From Mesorhizobium_B sp963522145 (GTDB lineage: Bacteria; Pseudomonadota; Alphaproteobacteria; Rhizobiales; Rhizobiaceae): a DNA stretch of 64,000 bases. Below, one piece after another: positions 58,692-64,000 of the stretch (position 1 is the first letter of the stretch; every line of letters starts with the position of its first letter). The DNA lies in assembly GCA_963522145.1 (NCBI GenBank), contig CAUQXI010000017.1, positions 1 to 64,000 on the forward strand, written 5' to 3'. Made by a program: the position numbers and the translations under genes. The notes below the pieces were generated by a model. The model was not told the DNA's origin. It searched no databases and saw only the letters and a program-made list of their open reading frames with translations.

Positions 58692-59027
58692 TCAGGCCGC
58701 TGCGGCCTGCATCTTGATCTCCTGGATCACCTCGAAGCCTTCAAATTCGGGATGGCCGATATAAGTGGGCGCGCGGCCGCTGGTCTTCGGCCGGGAATGC
58801 GAGGCGCGGAACGCATCGGAGCGCGTCCAGGCCTCGAAGTCCTCCTTGCTGCGCCAGACCGTGTGCGAGGCGTAGAGCACGTGATCCTCCTTCACGGGGC
58901 CGCGCAGCATGTGGAATTCCACGAAGCCGGGAACCTGGTCGAGGCGGCTCTCGCGGGTGAGCCAGATTTCCTCGAAGGCCTCAGTCGTATCCTTGCCGAC
59001 CTTGAAGCGGTTCATGGCGATGAACAT
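58692..59027 (-). CDS. Heme-degrading monooxygenase (HmuQ/IsdG-like)
   Basis: This 111-residue ABM-domain protein has N6, W67 and H77 (in NRFKVG, DFEAWTRS and FRASHSRP), the catalytic triad at the same relative positions as IsdG. It would open heme to release iron. HmuQ of Bradyrhizobium is of this type. No other heme uptake genes were seen, and the gene stands alone between convergent and divergent neighbours. Confidence 0.88.
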   Translation of the reverse strand: MFIAMNRFKVGKDTTEAFEEIWLTRESRLDQVPGFVEFHMLRGPVKEDHVLYASHTVWRSKEDFEAWTRSDAFRASHSRPKTSGRAPTYIGHPEFEGFEVIQEIKMQAAAA

Positions 59028-59070
59028 GGCGTTCTCCTTTGCTGCGAATGCTGCGATGTGTTTCCGCTTC

Positions 59071-60450
59071 CTAGCTCGCCCTATAGCGGTTCACCAGAAC
59101 CTGTTCGATCGCGCGGATCGCGTGGGCCTCGCCCCCGGTCGGACATGACGGCTTATCGGCAGGACACCACCCGAAAACATCGAAATGGGCATGGGATCGC
59201 GCCCGCTCCACGAAGCGGTCGAGAAAGAGGGCGGCCGTGATCGAGCCGGCGAAGCCGTCCGTCGTGACGTTGTTGAGATCGGCGATCTTGGAGGAAAGCT
59301 TCGCCGCGTAAGGCTTCCAGAGTGGCATGCGCCAGATCGGGTCTTGCACCGCCCGTCCCGCTTCCAGCAGCGCGTCGGCCAAACCGCCGTCATGGGTGAA
59401 GAGCGGCGCCAGATCAGGCCCGAGCGCCACACGTGCTGCGCCGGTCAGAGTTGCCATGTCGATCAGGATTTCCGGCGCTTCCTCGTCGGCAAGCGCCAGC
59501 GCGTCGGCCAGCACGAGGCGGCCTTCCGCATCCGTGTTGCCGATCTCAATCGTGAGGCCCTTTCGGCTTTGCAGCACGTCGCCGGGACGGAAGCTGTTGC
59601 CGGCGATGGCATTCTCAACCGCAGGAATGAGCACGCGCAGGCGGATGGGAAGCCGTGCCGCCATGATCATGGAGGCAAGCCCCAGCACATTGGCCGCTCC
59701 TCCCATGTCCTTCTTCATCAGCAGCATGCTGCTCGATGGCTTGATGTCGAGCCCGCCCGTGTCGAAGCAGACGCCCTTGCCCACAAGAGTCACCTTCGGA
59801 GCGTCCTCCCTTCCCCAGCGCAGGTCGATCAGGCGAGGCTCGGTCGTGGAGGCGCGGCCTACCGCGTGAATCATGGGCAAGTTCTCGGCCAGAAGTGCAT
59901 CGCCAACGATGGCGGAAACTTCCGCGCCATGGGCCGCGCCGAGACGGCGCACCGCCTCTTCCAGATGATCCGGGCCCATGTCGGCGGTGGGCGTGTTGAT
60001 GAGGTCGCGGGCGAGGCAAACTCCGTTTGCGATGCGCTGGACGCGGCAAACGTCGACGCCGGCCGGCGCTTCAAACGTGAGGTCGCGGCCGGGCTTCTTG
60101 TTGTAGCGCGTGAAAGCATAGCCGCCGAGCGCGACCGCGAGCATGTCGAGCGCCGCATCGCCTTTGTTGTTGGCGAACCGCCAGCGCCCGGCGGGCAGGC
60201 TGCGGCCGAGCGACCCGGCGCCGAGCGGAGCCGAGTCCTCGCCCTGCTCGCCCAAGCCGAACAGCGCGCCGCAGATGGCGCCGTCGGCGTCGGGCAGAAC
60301 AAGCAGGCGGCCGGCCTCGCCGTTGAACGCGTTGCCAGCCGCCCAGATCCTCGCATGAGGCGGCAGATCGGCAGCGGAAAGTTCGTCCTCGAACAGGAAC
60401 CAGATCGGCAGCGCCTGATCGGCGTGATCATCAACGAGATGCACGGGCAT
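59071..60450 (-). CDS. M17 leucyl aminopeptidase family protein
   Basis: This 459-residue peptidase has a weakly conserved N-terminal domain and the dinuclear-metal catalytic domain: VGKGVCFDTGGLDIKPSSSM, KKDMGGAANVLG and IGNTDAEGRLVLADAL, with catalytic Lys and Arg present. It removes N-terminal residues from peptides. ATG 60450 is the first good start after a frame that stays open to 60495. Confidence 0.92.
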   Translation of the reverse strand: MPVHLVDDHADQALPIWFLFEDELSAADLPPHARIWAAGNAFNGEAGRLLVLPDADGAICGALFGLGEQGEDSAPLGAGSLGRSLPAGRWRFANNKGDAALDMLAVALGGYAFTRYNKKPGRDLTFEAPAGVDVCRVQRIANGVCLARDLINTPTADMGPDHLEEAVRRLGAAHGAEVSAIVGDALLAENLPMIHAVGRASTTEPRLIDLRWGREDAPKVTLVGKGVCFDTGGLDIKPSSSMLLMKKDMGGAANVLGLASMIMAARLPIRLRVLIPAVENAIAGNSFRPGDVLQSRKGLTIEIGNTDAEGRLVLADALALADEEAPEILIDMATLTGAARVALGPDLAPLFTHDGGLADALLEAGRAVQDPIWRMPLWKPYAAKLSSKIADLNNVTTDGFAGSITAALFLDRFVERARSHAHFDVFGWCPADKPSCPTGGEAHAIRAIEQVLVNRYRAS

Positions 60451-60640
60451 CGATACGGCTCCTGTTTCGGCTTCCGCGGTGCTTAGCCGAGCCACGCTCC
60501 TTCGGCCAGCCGGTGGACATCGCCCGCCGCCGGAGAAGGAGTTCCAGCTTAACTTTCCATTAGGGTTAACGGAATATTGCTCGGCTCATGGGCGCTCCGG
60601 TGTCGGGCAGCCCGCAACGCGCCGGAGGGCTCGAAGCGCC

Positions 60641-61480
60641 ATGTCATCTTCCCCTGACCGCAACCTCGCCGCTTCCGCATCGACGCGCATCATGCGCTGG
60701 CGCACGGGCTCGGCCCTGCTTGCATTGATGCTGCTTTCAGGCTGCGCCAGCAAGCCATTCACCACCGGTTCGATCGGGAAGGACGGAGCGATGACGCATA
60801 TGTCGTCCGCCCAGCTCTCGTCGGCAACGGGATCGCTCGGTCAGGCCTATTCGAAAAACCCGAAAGACCGCGCGACTGCCCTGCGCTATGCCAGCATGCT
60901 CCAGATGGAAGGCAAGACGGACCAGTCGCTCGCGGTGATGCGCAAGGCGGCGATCGACTTTCCCAAGGATCGCGACGTGCTCGCGGCCTATGGCAAGGCG
61001 CTTGCCGCCGCAGGCCAGCTCGAGCCGGCGCTGGACGCCGTCCGCCGCGCCCAGACGCCGGAATATCCGGACTGGAAGCTGTTTTCGGCCGAGGGCGCCA
61101 TTCTGGACCAGCTCGGACGCTCGAAGGAAGCGCGCGACCTTTACCGCAAGGCGCTCGACATCAAGCCGAACGAGCCTTCGGTGATGTCCAATCTCGGCAT
61201 GTCCTATGTGCTTGAAGGCGATCTACGCACAGCGGAGCAATATCTCAGGCCGGCGGCTCAGGCGCCTGGCGCCGACAGCCGGGTGCGCCAGAACCTGGCA
61301 CTGGTGGTCGGGCTCCAGGGCCGCTTCGAGGAGGCCGAGAAGATCGCGCGCGGTGAACTTTCCTCCGATCAGGCGGAGGCCAACGTCGCCTATCTCCGCT
61401 CGATGCTTGCCCAGCAGAATGCCTGGAAGGACATCGAGAAGGAAGACAAGCCGCAGAAGCAGGCCAACGCCACCAACTGA
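60641..61480 (+). CDS. tadD: Tad pilus assembly lipoprotein TadD (TPR protein)
   Basis: This 279-residue protein has a lipoprotein signal with a lipobox-like LMLLSGCAS. TPR units follow (YASMLQMEGKTDQSLAVMRK, AYGKALAAAGQLEPALDAV and later NLGMSYVLEGDLRTAEQYL). TadD is required for assembling Flp/Tad pili and lies in the outer membrane. It converges on tadC across a strong terminator. Confidence 0.87.
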   Translation: MSSSPDRNLAASASTRIMRWRTGSALLALMLLSGCASKPFTTGSIGKDGAMTHMSSAQLSSATGSLGQAYSKNPKDRATALRYASMLQMEGKTDQSLAVMRKAAIDFPKDRDVLAAYGKALAAAGQLEPALDAVRRAQTPEYPDWKLFSAEGAILDQLGRSKEARDLYRKALDIKPNEPSVMSNLGMSYVLEGDLRTAEQYLRPAAQAPGADSRVRQNLALVVGLQGRFEEAEKIARGELSSDQAEANVAYLRSMLAQQNAWKDIEKEDKPQKQANATN

Positions 61481-61514
61481 ACGGCGCGAACTCTCAGCTT
61501 CCTGCTCTTAGATC

Positions 61515-61549
61515 AGGCCTGCCTCGAACTTTGTCGGGCAGGCCTTTTT
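61515..61549 (+). terminator. Intrinsic terminator of tadD
   Basis: A perfect nine-base stem (aggcctgcc 61515-61523, ggcaggcct 61537-61545) with a 13-base loop and four following Ts ends transcription of tadD before the convergent tadC. Confidence 0.85.
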
Positions 61550-61625
61550 CATGAGAATGCGAGCATCTGTGCGAGGCAGGAAACACGCCTGCGGCGCGTC
61601 CCGACGGCCGCCGTCGCCCACGCCG

Positions 61626-62639
61626 CTATTTGGTGTTCTCGTCCGCCTGCTTGCCGAAAATGCCCTGCTCGCTGATCTGGATGCCGGCGGGGCCGAGAAT
61701 CACGGCGAACAGCACGGGCAGGAAGAACAGGATCATCGGCACGGTGAGCTTGGGAGGGAGTGCGGCAGCCTTCTTCTCGGCCGCATTCATGCGCATGTCG
61801 CGGCTTTCGGCGGCAAGCACGCGAAGCGCATGGCTGACCGGCGTACCGTAGCGCTCGGCCTGAATCAGCGCCTGAGCAACGCTGCGGACGGATTCGAGCC
61901 CCGTGCGCAGGGCGAGGTTCTCATAAGCCTGCTTGCGCTCCTGGAGGAAGGAGAGTTCGGCATTGGTCAGCACGAACTCCTCGGCAAGATCGACGGACTG
62001 CGCGCCGATTTCCTCAGCCACCTTGCGGAAGGCGGCCTCTACCGACATGCCCGATTCCACGCAGATCAGCATGAGGTCAAGCGCGTCCGGCCAAGCCTTC
62101 TGGATCGACGTCTTGCGCTTGGATGCGCGGTTCGAAACATAAAGCACGGGCAGGTAGAAGCCGGCATAGGCCGCCACCATGCAGATGAACATCTTGATGA
62201 AGAAGGGCTGGTCGGGCAGCCGATCGAGCACGAACACGTAGATCGCGGCCAGCGCGAGCCCGACAAAGGGAAGCACGAGCCGCAGGAAGAGGAAGCGCGT
62301 CAGCGGGTTCTGGCCGCGGAAACCCGCCATGCGCAGCTTGGCCATCGTGTTCTCGTCGGCCAGCGCGTTGCGCAGGTCGAACTTTTCCACGATCGAGGCC
62401 ATGCCGCGCGATTCCTGCTCGCGCAGTCCCTTGCGCTTGCTGGACTCCACCGCGAGCCGCGCACGCTGCTTCGCCCGAAGCTCCTCACGCTCCAAGGCCA
62501 CCGATTTCATGCGCAGCTTGAGCGGATTGGCGGTGAAGGCGGGAAGTGCTGTGAAGATCGTGGCGAAGACCGCGATCGCCACGAGAAGGGCGATCAGGAA
62601 GGACGGATCGAAGACGGAGCGCGCGACGGTATCGACCAT
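61626..62639 (-). CDS. tadC: Tad pilus inner-membrane protein TadC
   Basis: This 337-residue type II secretion F-type protein has an N-terminal helix (IALLVAIAVFATIFTALPA), a cytoplasmic domain and the F domain (FYLPVLYVSNRASKRKTSI, PDALDLMLICVESGMSVEAA and ILFFLPVLFAVILGPA). With TadB it forms the pilus assembly platform. It follows tadB by four bases. Confidence 0.93.
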   Translation of the reverse strand: MVDTVARSVFDPSFLIALLVAIAVFATIFTALPAFTANPLKLRMKSVALEREELRAKQRARLAVESSKRKGLREQESRGMASIVEKFDLRNALADENTMAKLRMAGFRGQNPLTRFLFLRLVLPFVGLALAAIYVFVLDRLPDQPFFIKMFICMVAAYAGFYLPVLYVSNRASKRKTSIQKAWPDALDLMLICVESGMSVEAAFRKVAEEIGAQSVDLAEEFVLTNAELSFLQERKQAYENLALRTGLESVRSVAQALIQAERYGTPVSHALRVLAAESRDMRMNAAEKKAAALPPKLTVPMILFFLPVLFAVILGPAGIQISEQGIFGKQADENTK

Positions 62640-62643
62640 GGGG

Positions 62644-63654
62644 TCAGACCTCGAAATTCATCATCTGCTTCATGACGAAGATGCCGATCGACATCCACAC
62701 TCCGGCACAGGCCAGAACCAGATGGCCGGTGCTCGTGGTGAAAAGCGGCATGATGTAGTTGGGGCTCGTCAGGTAAACGAGAAACGCCACGATGAATGGC
62801 AGCGCGCCGATGATCGCGGCGGACGCCTTGGCTTCCATGGAAAGCGCCTGCACCTTGGCCTTCATCTTCTTGCGGTCACGCAGCACGCGCGACAGGTTGC
62901 CGATCGCTTCCGACAGGTTTCCGCCTGCCTGTGACTGGATCTGGATCACGATGCCGAAAAAGCCCGCTTCCGGGCACGGCATGGTTTCAGGCATCCGCAT
63001 GCAGGCCTCGGGAATGGAAAGGCCGATCTGCTGGGACTCCACAATGCGGCGGAACTCGGTGCGGACCGGCTCAGCCGATTCGCTCGCGATGAGGCGGATC
63101 GAGTCGTTGAGCGGCAGGCCGGATTTCACCGCGCGCACGATCACATCGAGGGCGTTCGGAAACTCGTTCAGGAACGCCTTCACGCGGCGCCCGCGGCGGA
63201 ACGCCACGAACCAGCGGGGCAGGCCGAGCGTGCCGGCGAGAAGCGCGCCGGGCAGCGCCCAGAACGGTGCGCCGCCCACAAAGGCAATCGCCGTGATGAC
63301 GAGGCCGCAGATCACGGAGTAGACATAGAAGCGCTCCAGCGAGACCTTCATGCCGGCCTGCTTGATCTGGATGCGCAGCGGCGGCTTCTTCGTGACCCGA
63401 TCGCGCGATTTCTGCTTGTCGTTGAGCTCCTTGAGCGAGTCCTGGATCGACTTGCGCCGCTTGGTCTGCTCGGCCACGCGGTCGCGGCTCGCCTTCTGGG
63501 CGGTGCGGTCGGTATCGACCTGCTTCACCGACTCCAGGCGCTTGCCGACATTCTTTTCCGTCTGGATGCGGTTGAATAGAAAGGCATAGGCCACCCCGCC
63601 CGCGCTCAGGCCGGCGAGGATCACGAACAGGATTGTGTTGTCGAACCCAAGCAT
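62644..63654 (-). CDS. tadB: Tad pilus inner-membrane protein TadB
   Basis: This 336-residue protein has an N-terminal helix, a Lys/Arg-rich cytoplasmic segment (about residues 30-90), and the F domain marked by FPNALDVIVRAVKSGLPLND, MPCPEAGFFGIVIQIQSQAG and LTSPNYIMPLFTTSTGHLVL. It is the partner of TadC and is driven by the CpaF ATPase encoded just upstream. Confidence 0.93.
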   Translation of the reverse strand: MLGFDNTILFVILAGLSAGGVAYAFLFNRIQTEKNVGKRLESVKQVDTDRTAQKASRDRVAEQTKRRKSIQDSLKELNDKQKSRDRVTKKPPLRIQIKQAGMKVSLERFYVYSVICGLVITAIAFVGGAPFWALPGALLAGTLGLPRWFVAFRRGRRVKAFLNEFPNALDVIVRAVKSGLPLNDSIRLIASESAEPVRTEFRRIVESQQIGLSIPEACMRMPETMPCPEAGFFGIVIQIQSQAGGNLSEAIGNLSRVLRDRKKMKAKVQALSMEAKASAAIIGALPFIVAFLVYLTSPNYIMPLFTTSTGHLVLACAGVWMSIGIFVMKQMMNFEV

Positions 63655-63687
63655 GATGTGCCTTTCCGGGCGAAACGCGGGTTTCCG

Positions 63688-64000
63688 CTAGTCGTCCCGC
63701 TTCTCCATGGATTCGAGTGCGGCGGCCAGCCGAGCCTCTTCGCCGAAATAGCGGGCGCGATCCCAGAAATGCGGGCGACCGATGCCGGTGGAGGCATGGG
63801 AGCCGACAAGCCGGCCGTTCTGGTCCTCGCCCTTGATGTTGTAGAGGATCAGGTCCTGCGTGATGATCACATCGCCTTCCATGCCGATCACCTCCGTGAT
63901 GTGGGTGATGCGGCGGGAGCCGTCGCGCAGGCGGGCCGCCTGGATGATCACGTCGACCGAGCCCACGATGATCTCGCGCACCGTCTTCTGCGGCAGGGAG
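63688..64000 (-). CDS. tadA: Tad pilus secretion ATPase TadA/CpaF, C-terminal part
   Basis: This is the C-terminal end of a gene that continues beyond base 64000. The frame is open at the edge (SLPQKTVREIIVGSVDVII, RLRDGSRRITHITEVIGMEG), matching the end of CpaF/TadA-type hexameric ATPases; Walker motifs lie outside the window. The tail ends LAAALESMEKRDD. It drives pilus extension and retraction. Confidence 0.88.
   Translation of the reverse strand, partial: SLPQKTVREIIVGSVDVIIQAARLRDGSRRITHITEVIGMEGDVIITQDLILYNIKGEDQNGRLVGSHASTGIGRPHFWDRARYFGEEARLAAALESMEKRDD

Noticed and set aside
59185..60486. A 433-residue plus-strand frame opposite the M17 aminopeptidase
   Set aside because: It is antisense to a gene with intact metal-binding motifs.
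1..64000. CRISPR arrays, complete insertion sequences, rRNA operons
   Set aside because: No regularly spaced direct repeats, no transposase with catalytic triad and inverted repeats, and no rRNA sequence were seen.

Overview
The window is G+C-rich DNA from an alphaproteobacterium, most likely of the order Hyphomicrobiales (Rhizobiales), Phyllobacteriaceae-like. The placement rests on the rpmH-rnpA-yidC-engB-argB-HAD-dapD-dapE order, the SRP RNA directly upstream of dnaX-ybaB-recR, the rhizobial-type HmuQ/IsdG monooxygenase and the Tad pilus locus. It was judged by reading alone; no database search was run.

Region 1 (1 to about 11,613) is the right-hand part of an integrated mobile island. 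It starts outside the window and ends at a tRNA-Arg(ACG) gene on the minus strand. It carries a two-gene Gabija defence system (gajA-gajB, 340-3472), a small conjugation-associated protein, three AT-richer, unrecognised membrane or exported proteins on the minus strand (4325-5890), and an HTH/Cys-rich protein. These are followed by a VirD4/TraG-type coupling protein with two small companions, then a small acidic protein translationally coupled to a large serine recombinase. The last 26 or so residues of the recombinase are read through the antisense of the tRNA gene, so its C-terminus depends on the integration state.

Region 2 (11.6-31 kb) is chromosomal backbone. It holds an orphan sensor kinase and a TVP38 membrane protein coupled to a MerA/Lpd-like flavoprotein. 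The ribosome and membrane biogenesis cluster rpmH-rnpA-yidC-engB follows. Next come a Tat-exported MsrB, a fasciclin protein and an ECF sigma/anti-sigma pair, which resemble the mycobacterial SigK/RskA/MPT70 arrangement. Then come argB, an HAD nucleotidase, a DUF817 membrane protein, a PCu(A)C/DUF2946 copper pair, a LOG-family hydrolase and dapD. Two DUF805 genes and a membrane protein gene that ends in a 29-bp tandem repeat follow, then a sorbosone dehydrogenase-like protein and dapE.

Region 3 (31-47 kb) is housekeeping: def-fmt-truA (minus strand), rmuC, small basic and charged proteins, two luciferase-like monooxygenases, a lytic transglycosylase, SRP RNA-dnaX-ybaB-recR (minus strand), an HIT protein, nudC, pheA, kdsB and a membrane-anchored cytochrome c with a long Ala/Pro tail.

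Region 4 (47-64 kb) starts with a Yej-type oligopeptide/microcin C ABC transporter: two tandem binding proteins, YejB, YejE and YejF, with a VapBC toxin-antitoxin pair wedged between yejE and yejF in overlapping frames. Then come ghrA, an NlpC/P60 hydrolase with a MarR regulator, an EI24/CysZ-like membrane protein, a heme-degrading monooxygenase and an M17 aminopeptidase. The window ends in a Tad pilus locus: tadD on the plus strand converging on tadC, tadB and the C-terminus of tadA/cpaF on the minus strand.
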